64,000 nucleotides of DNA from Marinobacterium lutimaris (lineage in GTDB: Bacteria; Pseudomonadota; Gammaproteobacteria; Pseudomonadales; Balneatricaceae): NCBI RefSeq assembly GCF_900108065.1, contig NZ_FNVQ01000006.1, positions 177,329 through 241,328 of the forward strand. Reading direction: 5' to 3'. Shown here one piece after another: positions 18,549-27,216 of the stretch; positions within the stretch are counted from its first letter, which is position 1; each line of letters starts with the position of its first letter. The position numbers and the translations under genes were made by a program. The notes below the pieces were generated by a model, which saw nothing but the letters and a program-made list of their open reading frames with translations, did not search any database and was not told the DNA's origin.

Positions 18549-20051
18549 TCAGAAGCGTTTTTCCAGTTTCAGGCTGACGCGGTTCTGGTCGTAGTTGTAG
18601 AGCCAGTCCACGTTGCTGTCGTTACTGCGGTGGGTGAGGTTCAGGCTGGGGTAGAAGCCGGCCAACTCAAGCCGCGGCGCTTTCAGGATCAGGGTGTAGT
18701 TCTGCTCGGTGTCACTGCGCTTCTCGCCGAGGATGGGGCTGTAGCTGGCGTACTCGCGCTGGCGCCGGGAAACCAGCAGGGTGGCATCGATACCGACGTC
18801 AAACTGCTTGGAGGCACCGACCCTGAGCCCCGGCTGGCGGTAGGCGTAGATCGATTCACTGGCCTGGCGATAGAGCCAGTCGACCCCGGCGAACAGCACC
18901 CAGTTGTCCGGCAGCTGATGCCAGTAGGTGGCGTTGGCCGAATAGGAGGGGCCGTTGTAATGGCGGTAGCGCTCGCTGCGGTAGTCCAGGTATTGGTACT
19001 CGCCCTCCAGCTTGAAAAACTGCGTCGGCGAGAGGTGGCGCATCCACTCCGCATGCAGGCCCCAGGCGCCGTAAAGGCTGTCGTTGGCGTAGCGCGAAAA
19101 CTCGAACGAGGGGGCGATGCGGATCTGGTCATCCAGATCCTGGTAGCGATAACCGAACTCTGCGGTCAGGGTGCTCTCGTCGTAGTCGGGCGTTTCCTCG
19201 TAGCTCTGGCCGTAAAGCAGCGAGCGGAAATAGACGCCGTGGTGGCCCGACAACGGCATCTGTTTGTTGAGCGTGGCCTCGTAATCGATCCCTGTCGATG
19301 TGACCGCATCCGGTATCCGGCGCTCGTAGAAACATTGGCCGGCGTAGGAAAGCAGGCAGGTGCGGCTTTCGGATGACTGGTTGAGGTTGTCGTTCCAGGT
19401 CGGTCCGAACGCGATGGAGCCGTTCCAGGCACGGCGCTGCGTCAGCGCGGCGCGAAAGTGCCCGACGGTGCTGCGTACGCCGTCCTGGCGCCTGTCCAGC
19501 GGATCCAGGCTGAGCTCTATCTGTTTGAACAGCGTCTCGGCCTCTGCATCCTTGTGGTTTTCAAACAGTATCCGTGCAAGCTCCAGGCGGGCGGGCAGAA
19601 AGCCGGGGTTCAGCTCCAGCAGGCGGCGATACTGCTGCTCGGACTCTTCCATATCGCCGCGCACCCGCGCCAGGGCGCCACGGGCGTAGGCCAGCAGCAG
19701 CGGGTCGGCGTTGGGCAGGGTTTCATACTCCTGCATAAAGGCGAGTACGGCGCTCCACTGCTTGCGCTGCAGCGACAGATAGATGGCGCGGCCCAGGTCG
19801 CTGGCGTTTTTACCCACGGAGTAGCGCTTGCCATCGATCACAAGTTGGGGCCGTTTGCCGGGCAGGTAGTCCTCATCGGCCAGCAGCTCACGTTCGGTCT
19901 CGCGGTTCTGGCGCTCGATGGACTGGTTCAGCCGCAGCTGGGTATCGAGATCGTCGGCCCAGACCGGAGTCAGGGGGCAAACGGCGATAAGGGCGGCGAG
20001 AGTGGCCGGTTTGCAGCTGCGGCAGATTGAAACTGGGAGCATGTTGATCAT
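18549..20051 (-). CDS. Slam (surface lipoprotein assembly modifier / type XI secretion) outer-membrane protein
   Basis: 500 residues. A signal peptide ends near VWA (32). Residues about 80-200 are TPR-like (WSAVLAFMQEYETLPNADPL, MEESEQQYRRLLELNPGFLP, KDAEAETLFKQIELSLDPLD), as in the Slam N-terminal domain. The rest is a beta-barrel (DUF560/Slam) that starts ISAF-like with AWNGSIAFGPTWNDNLNQSS and ends with aromatic LKLEKRF. Slam proteins move TbpB-like lipoproteins or soluble hemophilins across the outer membrane. The hemophilin-like gene immediately upstream is the obvious client. Confidence 0.9.
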   Translation of the reverse strand: MINMLPVSICRSCKPATLAALIAVCPLTPVWADDLDTQLRLNQSIERQNRETERELLADEDYLPGKRPQLVIDGKRYSVGKNASDLGRAIYLSLQRKQWSAVLAFMQEYETLPNADPLLLAYARGALARVRGDMEESEQQYRRLLELNPGFLPARLELARILFENHKDAEAETLFKQIELSLDPLDRRQDGVRSTVGHFRAALTQRRAWNGSIAFGPTWNDNLNQSSESRTCLLSYAGQCFYERRIPDAVTSTGIDYEATLNKQMPLSGHHGVYFRSLLYGQSYEETPDYDESTLTAEFGYRYQDLDDQIRIAPSFEFSRYANDSLYGAWGLHAEWMRHLSPTQFFKLEGEYQYLDYRSERYRHYNGPSYSANATYWHQLPDNWVLFAGVDWLYRQASESIYAYRQPGLRVGASKQFDVGIDATLLVSRRQREYASYSPILGEKRSDTEQNYTLILKAPRLELAGFYPSLNLTHRSNDSNVDWLYNYDQNRVSLKLEKRF

Positions 20052-20067
20052 CTATGCCATAACGCGG

Positions 20068-20095
20068 AAAAAGCCGGGCAGCAACGCTGCCCGGC
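20068..20095 (-). terminator. Rho-independent (probably partial) terminator between hemophore and Slam genes
   Basis: On the minus strand a perfect 10-bp stem GCCGGGCAGC / GCTGCCCGGC with a three-base loop is followed by TTTTT. It lies directly after the hemophore stop codon and before Slam. It would let the secreted protein be made in excess over the secretion machinery. Confidence 0.88.
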
Positions 20096-20122
20096 CCGGG
20101 ACACTGCGGTATTCAGCCGCGC

Positions 20123-20875
20123 TTACTGCTGGGAGCCACCGAAGGCGGTGTCAAAGTCGGTACCGGCAAAGTCTACGATGCCGGCGAGGTCCGCCTGGCC
20201 GTTGTAGAACTGGGCGGAGACTTCGCCGCCAGTGACCAGGCTGCCGTTGAAGTTACCGAAGGCACCATTGCCGCTGACAGACGCATCGTTGTTGATTGTG
20301 GCCGTTCCAATGGAAACCTGGGTGTTAGCGTTGGCCAGGGTTCCGGTCAGGGTGCTGGCGCCGAAATCGGCGGTGAACTGGCCGGACAGCGCGTTGCTAC
20401 CGCTGAAGTTGTTAAGGCCGGTTACGGCATAGGTAGCGGTGCCGGCGCTTGGTACAGCGGTATCCGCATTGGAGCCGGAGTAGTAGACGGTACGGGTGGC
20501 GTCGCTGTTGCCGTAGGCGGACCACTCACCGAACCAGACATCGCTGCTGCCCACCTGGGCGAAGTTGAATACGCCGAGGCTGTCATGATCTTCCGGCGCG
20601 CCGGAGTAGGGGAAGTTCAGGGTATAGACGCCGTTGGTTGGAGTGCCTCCGTACGAGGTAAGCCCGCCAAAGTCGACAAATTGATTGATGCCCGTGGAGT
20701 TTACGGCGACACCCGCCATTCCTGCCGTATGAGGCCCAAAAGGAACGGTGGATGCACTGATCGCTACGTTCGATGTATTGGTCGATCCCCCGACCACATC
20801 CGCCTGAACGGCACCGGCCAGTGCCAGGGAAGCCAGGGTCAGTGCAACTGCGTTTGCCAGTTTTAGCTTATGCAT
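20123..20875 (-). CDS. Secreted hemophilin-like hemophore, Slam-dependent
   Basis: 250 residues. A clean signal peptidase I site (GAVQA then DVVGG, after residue 25) and no lipobox Cys indicate a soluble secreted protein. The mature part is rich in Gly, Asn, Ser and Thr. Its C-terminal half (about 140-250) resembles the small TbpB-type beta-barrel handle of Slam clients, with FTADFGASTLTGTL, ATINNDASVSGNGAFGNF and GEVSAQFYNGQADLAGIVDF. Such proteins (hemophilin, HphA) bind haem outside the cell and hand it to a partner TonB receptor. The mature protein has only two histidines (49 and 97), candidate haem ligands. It sits between the receptor gene and Slam. Confidence 0.85.
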   Translation of the reverse strand: MHKLKLANAVALTLASLALAGAVQADVVGGSTNTSNVAISASTVPFGPHTAGMAGVAVNSTGINQFVDFGGLTSYGGTPTNGVYTLNFPYSGAPEDHDSLGVFNFAQVGSSDVWFGEWSAYGNSDATRTVYYSGSNADTAVPSAGTATYAVTGLNNFSGSNALSGQFTADFGASTLTGTLANANTQVSIGTATINNDASVSGNGAFGNFNGSLVTGGEVSAQFYNGQADLAGIVDFAGTDFDTAFGGSQQ

Positions 20876-20983
20876 GGTGTTACTCCTTTCAATTCCATTT
20901 AAGGTGTTGGATTACCACGATTGGTGAGCATCCCTGCTCGTTGCGGGCGCCGTGGCCGAGGCCCGCTCCCTGTTGAGCGGTCG

Positions 20984-23900
20984 TCAGAAACGGCCGGTCA
21001 AACTCAGTTTGATATTGCGTCCCGGGGCGGCCATGGCGGAGCGGGTCGCCGGGTCGACGTAGTACTGGTCGGTCAGGTTGGTGCCGGTCAGCTCTATATC
21101 CAGGTGTTTGTTCAGGTTAAAGCGGGCGTAGGCATCGAGAATCAGCGTTTCGCCCCAGCTGAACGGGATATTGTAGAAATAGACATAGCCTTGTTGGTCG
21201 GAGGCCAAAACAGCATGGTCGGTGTACCACTCCAGGTCTTCGTTCTCGTACCCCTTGTAGTAGGTGGCGCGCCCACCCAGCTCCAGGCGTCGGTCCAGGA
21301 AGCGTCCGCCCAGCTCCCAGTTGGCGGAGAACTCCGGCGTGGCCTGGGCCAGCAGGTAACCGTTGGGGAAGCCGTAGTCAAAGCAGCGCGGCACCAGGTC
21401 GTTATTACCCCACCAGTTCATGTTGCCTGATGCCGATGCGGCGCTGTCCTCGTCGCAGACCTGGTTTTCCAGGTTGTAGTTAAGCCCCAGGCTGGTAAAG
21501 AAGCGGCCGTTGTCGTAGCGGCCGCTCAGCTCGATACCGCGGATCAGCTGCTTGTCGATATTGTTGAACCGGAAGCGGTCGTCCCGCTCGATCACGTCGC
21601 GGGTCAGGTTGTGGTAGTAGGCCAGCTTGATATCGGCGTACTCGGCGCTGGGCAGCCACTGGGTCAGGTCGTGCACATAGGCCAGCTCCCAGTTGTAGGC
21701 GTGTTCCGGCTCCACCCCCCAGGGGGTGAGCGAGGCGGAAAACGCCATGGTGCTCTCGAACATGCTGGGAAAGCGCAGGGTCTCGCTGTATTTCAGGTAG
21801 GCACGGCTGTAGTCGTTAAAGCGGTAGCTGACACCCCAGTGAGGCACCCAGCCGTGGTCCTTGCGCTTCTTGTCTTCGGCGGTCACGATTTCGCTTACTG
21901 CTTGGGTTTCGCAAGAGACCACATGCTCGCCGCTGACCTGGCCGTTGAGGCAGGGGTTACCGGCGTAGCTGTAGTTGCCGTCGGAATCGGGCTCCCAGGT
22001 GCCACCGTCGCTGGTGACCGTTCGTGAGGTTTCGATAGTTTCGGCGACTCTAGCCGCCTCCTGGTCGAACTGCTCCTGCGTAATCCAGCCCAGGTCTAGC
22101 ATTTGTTGGAGGCCGGTAAGGCCTCTATCGATCGCGCTTTGAATCTCCTCCTGACTGAGCGGAATCTCCTCCCGGTAGGTCACATTGGAGTATTTACTGT
22201 ATATCGAATTAAATTCGCCCGGGTTGTTGGCGATCAGATCATCGCGGGCCCAGTAGCCGGAGAAGGTCAGGCCGCCATTGAGGCGCAGCCTATCCGTGGG
22301 GCGCCAGGCGAAGTCGAAGTTGGTCTGCCACTCTTCGCGCCGGCCGGCGCGGGGCAGCATGCGCCAGTTGTCGTTGGCGTCGGGGTTATAGCGGTCATCG
22401 GAGCCCAGATCCTCATGCTGGAAGCGTCCGCCCAGGGTCAGGTCCAGGCTGTCGCTGAGCGTGATCTTGTTGCTGACCGTAACGCCGTCGCGGGTATGCT
22501 GGGCGTTAATCAGTGCGGTATTTCTCAGCAGCGGGTCGCCGTCATACTCAAAACTGGTGTAGTTGGGGTAGCCACCGGCACTGTAAGTGTCGCTGACGGT
22601 GTCGGTGCGCCAGAGGTTCAGGTGAAAGTCGAGCCAGTCGTTATCCTGGGGTTTGTAGCGGTACTCCAGGTTATACGCCTTGGCGTCCACCTTGCTCTCC
22701 GGCCACTGGATGGCGCCCTTGTCTTCTGAACGACTGATCCGCGAGGGCATGATCTCGCCGTAGTGGCTGGTGCTGTCGCGGTAGTTGAAGCTTAGCTCTT
22801 CATCATCGGCAATATGCCAGGTGGTCTTGAACAGCCAGGACTCCATGGTGCTGGAGGTATTCGCGACCTCATCGCCCGGTTTCCAGTACCGCGCCAGGTT
22901 GACGATGTAGTCCTTGTCTTCGGTTCGCTCGGGGTTGTCGTAGTAATCGGCGTTGTTGCGCCCGGAAAAGTAGTTGCCGCGTTCGCGGTAGGCGTAGGCG
23001 GCGAGTACGTCGAACTGCTCTCCCTTGCGGGCGGCGGCAAAGCGGTAGGCGTAATCCTCACCGTTAAGAGGGTTGGCATCGCGGGAGGACTTGGACTCCG
23101 GGTCGATCACCAGTGTCTGGTCATTGTAAGGGTTTGCCATTTCCCCCCATTCCTGCGGGTAGCCCTCCACGGTGCGATAATCCTCGCCGGTGTGCAGACT
23201 CGGCAGCCGCGGTGAGGTGGCGTTGCCGCTGCCCTCTACCATCAGCTCCACGCCAAACTCTTCGCCCTCCCGAATAATGTCGTCCGGCTGCAGGGTGGTT
23301 ACCGTCATGGCGCCGCCGACGCCGCTTTTTACGTCGCGTTCGTTGACGGCGCCCTGGTAGATGGTCATGCCGCCGATCAGGCTGGGGTCGATGTAGTTAC
23401 GGTTGGTGGCGCCGTTGTAGCCGCGGGAGACGGTGATCGCCTGTTCGGTACCGTCGATGGTGACCGGCACCCGGCCAGGGCCCTGGATACCGCGGATGTT
23501 CAGATCGATGGCGCCGCTGTTGCGTGCCTCGCCACTGAAGACGCCGGGCACGCCCTGCAACAGATCTGAGGGGTTGGTGCCCTTGTAACGCTCGATTTCA
23601 ACCTTGCCGAGGTAGCTGGTGGAGGTGTCCTTGTCATAAACATCGTTATGGCCCTGTACGTCGCGGCTGAAGCCGTTGGCGCCATAGTCGGTGATATTGA
23701 TGGTGGAGAGGTTGGCGGCGTCTTCGCTGAGCTGGGCGGTGACCATGTAGCTGCCATCAGCCTGGCGCTGGGCGATCAGCGCGGTACCGGCAAGCAGCTG
23801 GTTAAGGCCGCTGTCGATGCTGTAGTGCCCCAGCAGTGCGCTGCTTCTCAGCCCCTGGGTGGTGCTGGCGTCAAAGTAGATTTCGATGCCGGTTTGCAGG

Positions 23901-24151
23901 GCAAAGCGGTTCAGCGCTTCATCCAGCGCCCCCGCCGGGATGTCGATCTCGCGCTGCTGCACCGAAACAGGCTGGCTTGCGGCTTCGTCGGCGGCGAAAG
24001 CCGGGGCCGCCAGGCTCAGGGTGGCCAGGTGCACCGCGAGGATCAGCGGCTTGATCGCCGGCCGACGAGGCGCAATGGCCGGAACCGCCCGGCGGGTTGA
24101 AGACGGCGTCACAACGGTTTGTGGGTGAGAAGCTCTGTTTACCGACTGCAT
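20984..24151 (-). CDS. TonB-dependent haem/hemophore receptor with N-terminal STN signalling domain
   Basis: 1055 residues, large for a receptor. A signal peptide with a long n-region ends near APAFA (53). An STN domain (about 68-140, IDIPAGALDEALNRFALQTG) interacts with the anti-sigma factor FecR. The plug follows (QGVPGVFSGEARNSGAIDLN), then a 22-strand barrel ending IKLSLTGRF. The segment ETLRFPSMFE followed by EPEHAYNWELA is in the place of the FRAP-NPNL region of haem receptors. It is transcribed with the hemophore 108 bases downstream and resembles the HphR receptor layout. Import of haem from the hemophore into the periplasm is the likely role. Confidence 0.88.
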   Translation of the reverse strand: MQSVNRASHPQTVVTPSSTRRAVPAIAPRRPAIKPLILAVHLATLSLAAPAFAADEAASQPVSVQQREIDIPAGALDEALNRFALQTGIEIYFDASTTQGLRSSALLGHYSIDSGLNQLLAGTALIAQRQADGSYMVTAQLSEDAANLSTINITDYGANGFSRDVQGHNDVYDKDTSTSYLGKVEIERYKGTNPSDLLQGVPGVFSGEARNSGAIDLNIRGIQGPGRVPVTIDGTEQAITVSRGYNGATNRNYIDPSLIGGMTIYQGAVNERDVKSGVGGAMTVTTLQPDDIIREGEEFGVELMVEGSGNATSPRLPSLHTGEDYRTVEGYPQEWGEMANPYNDQTLVIDPESKSSRDANPLNGEDYAYRFAAARKGEQFDVLAAYAYRERGNYFSGRNNADYYDNPERTEDKDYIVNLARYWKPGDEVANTSSTMESWLFKTTWHIADDEELSFNYRDSTSHYGEIMPSRISRSEDKGAIQWPESKVDAKAYNLEYRYKPQDNDWLDFHLNLWRTDTVSDTYSAGGYPNYTSFEYDGDPLLRNTALINAQHTRDGVTVSNKITLSDSLDLTLGGRFQHEDLGSDDRYNPDANDNWRMLPRAGRREEWQTNFDFAWRPTDRLRLNGGLTFSGYWARDDLIANNPGEFNSIYSKYSNVTYREEIPLSQEEIQSAIDRGLTGLQQMLDLGWITQEQFDQEAARVAETIETSRTVTSDGGTWEPDSDGNYSYAGNPCLNGQVSGEHVVSCETQAVSEIVTAEDKKRKDHGWVPHWGVSYRFNDYSRAYLKYSETLRFPSMFESTMAFSASLTPWGVEPEHAYNWELAYVHDLTQWLPSAEYADIKLAYYHNLTRDVIERDDRFRFNNIDKQLIRGIELSGRYDNGRFFTSLGLNYNLENQVCDEDSAASASGNMNWWGNNDLVPRCFDYGFPNGYLLAQATPEFSANWELGGRFLDRRLELGGRATYYKGYENEDLEWYTDHAVLASDQQGYVYFYNIPFSWGETLILDAYARFNLNKHLDIELTGTNLTDQYYVDPATRSAMAAPGRNIKLSLTGRF

Positions 24152-24226
24152 AGGAAGCCCTTATTTCTTCGTCGCTGTTATCAGGTCTATACCCTTCACA
24201 CCGAACGAGCCGATAAGAACCGTAAT

Positions 24227-24245
24227 CTAAATGATAATTATTTTT
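24227..24245. promoter_or_regulatory. Candidate Fur box upstream of the haem receptor
   Basis: The 19-base segment CTAAATGATAATTATTTTT matches about 13 of 19 positions of the GATAATGATAATCATTATC consensus, with an intact AATGATAAT core. It lies about 75 bases upstream of the receptor start, where Fur-Fe2+ would repress it. Confidence 0.65.
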
Positions 24246-24401
24246 AAATGGGCGCTGGTTAGCGAATGAAACAGAGCGGAACAGATAGCGAAAGAGAGAG
24301 TTAAGCGGGTGCCGACGCTGTTATTGCGGCTGTCGCAGAAGGGGTAGGTAGCGTTACGTCTGTGAGCTCAGAGACCCCAGCCCACACCACCTGCAGGGGC
24401 G

Positions 24402-25340
24402 TCAGGCGTGGGAAACGTTGACCAGAAAAGGGGTCAGGTAGGTGATGCTGACCGGCAAAATACGGCTTAGCTGATCCAGGGCGCGGTCGGTATCCCGAAC
24501 CGAGAAAACGCCACTGACCTTGAGCTGGTTCAGCGCCGGGTCTACTCGCAATATGCCGCTGCGATAGCGCGCCAGTTCATGGATAAACCGGTCTACCGGC
24601 ATCTGCTCGGCCACCAGCCGGCCCTCTGTCCAGGCGCTGGTGTCGGCGCTGGCGGCAACGGGGGCAGTAATGCTGGTGCCGATCAGCCGGGTGCTCTGCC
24701 CCGGGGACAGCGCCAGGCTGCTGCCGGCCGCGGAAATCAGCCGGGCGGAGCCTTGATAAAGCTCGATTCGGGTCTGCTGTTCGCTACGGTAAAGATCAAG
24801 CCGCGCCGGCCCCGCGGTTTCCAGGGAGCCCTCGGCGGTGAGAATCCGGAACGGGGTCTGCGCCTGGTTTGCCACCAGCATGATCTGCCCCTGTTGCAGC
24901 CGGATCAGGCGTTGCCGGGCATCGATATCGAGATCCAGTTCGGTGGCGGTGTTGATATTCAGCTCGCTGCCGTCGCTGAGGAAGAGGTGGCGGATCTCGC
25001 CGGTGGCGGTGGCCAGGTGGTTATCGCCTGCCGAACGCGGCAGGTGACCGGTTCCGTCCAGGCCGAGTACACCGGCACCGAGCCCGAGCCCCGCCAGGCT
25101 GAGAAACTTGCGTCGTGACAGCCGGCGGCTGCGGCCCAGCACCCGTGCCCCGGCACCTGCCGGCAGGCCGTCAAACCTTGACTGCGCCTGCTGCAGGCAC
25201 TGCCAGGCGCGTTCATTCTCGGCGCTGGCCTGGCGCCATCGCAGGCAGGCCTGCTCGTCGGCGTCGGTGGCATCTTCCGACCAGAGTCGCGCCATCCAGT
25301 CGGCGGCCTGGGCGATCTGATCCCGGGAAAGGCGGCTCAT
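24402..25340 (-). CDS. FecR-family anti-sigma factor of the haem locus
   Basis: 312 residues from the ATG at 25340, with GAGGGAGG just upstream; a longer frame to 25370 is not needed. The N-terminal DUF4880 region (AADWMARLWSEDATDADEQA and WRQASAENERAWQ) binds the sigma factor. A Tat-like or membrane segment (RRKFLSLAGLGLGAGVLGL) crosses the inner membrane. The FecR domain (GEIRHLFLSDGSELNINTAT) is periplasmic. The C-terminal STN-like part (HELARYRSGILRVDP) meets the receptor's signalling domain. The start overlaps the sigma stop by four bases (ATGA), so the two are co-translated. Confidence 0.92.
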   Translation of the reverse strand: MSRLSRDQIAQAADWMARLWSEDATDADEQACLRWRQASAENERAWQCLQQAQSRFDGLPAGAGARVLGRSRRLSRRKFLSLAGLGLGAGVLGLDGTGHLPRSAGDNHLATATGEIRHLFLSDGSELNINTATELDLDIDARQRLIRLQQGQIMLVANQAQTPFRILTAEGSLETAGPARLDLYRSEQQTRIELYQGSARLISAAGSSLALSPGQSTRLIGTSITAPVAASADTSAWTEGRLVAEQMPVDRFIHELARYRSGILRVDPALNQLKVSGVFSVRDTDRALDQLSRILPVSITYLTPFLVNVSHA

Positions 25341-25870
25341 GGTTCCTCCCTCAGGCTGGCAGTGAGGCATACCTGCAGCGCCCGGGCGACATACTTCTCC
25401 ACCGATGAGACGGAAACACCCAGCTGTTCAGAGATCTCCCGGTAACTCAGGCCATCGACCCGGCGCAGCAGAAAGGCGCGACGCGCCTTGTCGGGCAGGC
25501 TGTGCAGCAGGGTATCGGCTTCAATCAGCGCATCGATCAGCTGCAGCTGATCTTCCGGTGACTGCACGAACTCCTCGGGCCTCAGCGCCAGTTCCTCGAG
25601 ATAGGCCTGTTCGATCCGCTTGCGGCGGAAATGATCCACCACCAGCCCCTTGGCGATGCGGGTCAGATAGGGGCGGGCGTAGTCGGAATCGGGCAGCCTG
25701 CCGCTGACCAGCAGGCGCAGATAGGTATCCTGCAGCAGATCCGCCGCCTGCTGGGAGCAGCCGAGGCGTTTGCGCAGGAAGCTCGACAGCCAGCCCTGGT
25801 GCTCCCGGTAGAGGTGCTCCAGCTGCTGTTCCTGGCGGAGGGTCAATGTTGAAGAACTCATTGCATCCAT
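25337..25870 (-). CDS. ECF sigma factor, FecI family, haem locus
   Basis: 177 residues from the ATG at 25870; 25861 (MSSS) is an equally good alternative. The longer frame to 25945 would run through the Fur box and is rejected. Region 2 is seen in YREHQGWLSSFLRKRLGCSQ and ADLLQDTYLRLL, and region 4 in YREISEQLGVSVSSVEKYV. FecI-type sigmas transcribe the receptor operon when the loaded receptor signals through FecR. A Fur box lies 12 bases upstream of the start. Confidence 0.92.
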   Translation of the reverse strand: MDAMSSSTLTLRQEQQLEHLYREHQGWLSSFLRKRLGCSQQAADLLQDTYLRLLVSGRLPDSDYARPYLTRIAKGLVVDHFRRKRIEQAYLEELALRPEEFVQSPEDQLQLIDALIEADTLLHSLPDKARRAFLLRRVDGLSYREISEQLGVSVSSVEKYVARALQVCLTASLREEP

Positions 25871-25881
25871 GCGAGAAGTCA

Positions 25882-25900
25882 AATGATAATGGTTATTATT
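25882..25900. promoter_or_regulatory. Fur box upstream of the haem-locus ECF sigma gene
   Basis: AATGATAATGGTTATTATT is a near-palindrome built from GATAAT-type hexamers, about 13-14 of 19 matching the Fur consensus in either register. It lies just before the sigma start, so iron limitation should induce the sigma/anti-sigma pair. Confidence 0.78.
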
Positions 25901-25993
25901 ACATTCTGTGGCTCTCGACATTGGCTTGTCAATGCATCGCTGCAAACTGGTAACAGTTTTTAATCAAGTTTAATGCTGGCTGGACGCCGGCTG

Positions 25994-26031
25994 GAAAACG
26001 CCAGCACCCGGCGATTGGCCGGGTGGGCGTT
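25994..26031 (-). terminator. Terminator of the PepSY-DUF3649-DUF3325 operon
   Basis: On the minus strand a strong stem (AACGCC plus CACCCGGC arms, with a 2-base bulge) is followed by TTTTCC. It lies about 40 bases after the DUF3325 stop codon and before the haem-locus sigma gene. Confidence 0.7.
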
Positions 26032-26068
26032 GGCTGAAGGGATAGGGGACGGGCGGGGCAAACAGGCG

Positions 26069-26887
26069 CTACATATTTTTGATATAAGCAGCCATTTCAG
26101 GTGAGATGCGTTCCATATCCAGCTTTTTCTGCACGATTTCACCGGTTTTTGTTTCCACCGTCAGCCACAGGCCATCGTCCAGCTTGGCCGAGGGGGGGAT
26201 CATGATATCCACCTCTTTCTCCGGGCCCCGACGGCCGAGGAAGACGTTACCGGCGGCCCTCAGTGAGCGCGGTTTGCGGATCTTCAGGTAGGCGTTGCGG
26301 ATCTCCGAGTCACATTCCGCGCAGAAGCGAATAACGAACTTTTTCATCGGCACATCGATGATATCGGTGCGCGGCGGTTCCTGGTAACGCTGCGCCAGGG
26401 AGAAACTCCAGGGTCCGATACTGTCGTGCAGCGCGTCCGCCCGCAGCAGTGGCCGGGTCGGCGTATCGAGCATCTGAACGGCGAACGCCGCCACCGGAAC
26501 CAGCAGCAGGATGCCTGCTATCAGGGCTTTCACTGGACTGCGCTTGTCCGCGCCGGCGGACTGGGATTCTCTGGCGGGTGCTTTAACGGCCGGGTGCGGC
26601 TCTCGCCTTGGCAGTGCCTCTCGTCTTGGCAGATAAAACGCCAGCAGCAGGCCGGCGACCATCAGCCAGGCGACCCAGGTAACGGCGCCCACATCGGCGC
26701 GCCACTGCCAGGCGCAGAAAGCGAACGCCAATAGCAGGGTGATCCAGCCGCCGCTGCGCACCAGCCGACTGGCTTTGCTGGACAGCGCGCGTCCAAACAG
26801 CTGGCGTTGGTGGTTCGGCATCGATGCGGCCAGCAGGGTAAAGGCGAGAATAACCAACAATGCGGTGATCAGATGGCCCCAGCTCAT
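26069..26887 (-). CDS. DUF3325-like membrane protein with an extra periplasmic CxxC domain
   Basis: 272 residues. The first about 90 form three hydrophobic helices matching DUF3325 (MSWGHLITALLVILAFTLLA, then NHQRQLFGR), a small iron-locus family. A charged linker and a fourth helix (about 118-138) lead to a C-terminal domain of about 130 residues with the motif CAEC (Cys189, Cys192). DUF3325 proteins are usually about 100 residues from memory, so this is a fusion or extension. It overlaps DUF3649 by four bases (ATGA). The context is an FpvG-like reductase operon, and the CxxC could bind metal or act in redox chemistry. That role is inferred. Confidence 0.75.
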   Translation of the reverse strand: MSWGHLITALLVILAFTLLAASMPNHQRQLFGRALSSKASRLVRSGGWITLLLAFAFCAWQWRADVGAVTWVAWLMVAGLLLAFYLPRREALPRREPHPAVKAPARESQSAGADKRSPVKALIAGILLLVPVAAFAVQMLDTPTRPLLRADALHDSIGPWSFSLAQRYQEPPRTDIIDVPMKKFVIRFCAECDSEIRNAYLKIRKPRSLRAAGNVFLGRRGPEKEVDIMIPPSAKLDDGLWLTVETKTGEIVQKKLDMERISPEMAAYIKNM

Positions 26888-27216
26888 GCGATACCTCCCA
26901 GCAGCCAGATCAGGCCGACGCAGAGCAAGGTAGAGATCAGCAGACCGGCGCAGACATTTCGCAGGCGCTTAACACTGAAGATCCAGATAACCACGGCGAC
27001 ATAGACCAGAAAGCTCAGCATGGTCGATGCTGCCAGCGCCTGGGCCTTGGGCAGCGGCCATACCAGTGCCAGCAGTATCAGAATGGCAGAGGTCAGAATG
27101 TAGCCGCCCACCAGGGCCAGCAGTACCCGGGCGGTAACCGCCAGCCGGTAACGGATACCACTGCTTGCAGTAGTGCGCGCAGTGGAAGAGCGTTGAGGGA
27201 TTGAGCTCGTCGGCAT
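26884..27216 (-). CDS. DUF3649 family small membrane protein
   Basis: 110 residues. A basic cytosolic N-terminus is followed by three hydrophobic helices (VLLALVGGYILTSAILILLAL, MLSFLVYVAVVIWIFSV, LLISTLLCVGLIWLL). The pattern fits DUF3649, a family found between PepSY proteins and DUF3325 in iron-transport operons. It overlaps both neighbours (one base with the PepSY stop, four with DUF3325), so all three are translationally coupled. It may form a complex with the PepSY protein, comparable to the small partners of Pseudomonas FpvG. Confidence 0.78.
   Translation of the reverse strand: MPTSSIPQRSSTARTTASSGIRYRLAVTARVLLALVGGYILTSAILILLALVWPLPKAQALAASTMLSFLVYVAVVIWIFSVKRLRNVCAGLLISTLLCVGLIWLLGGIA

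Noticed and set aside
25871..25945. N-terminal extension of the haem-locus sigma factor
   Set aside because: It would place coding sequence over the Fur box; the family's N-terminus fits the ATGs at 25870/25861.
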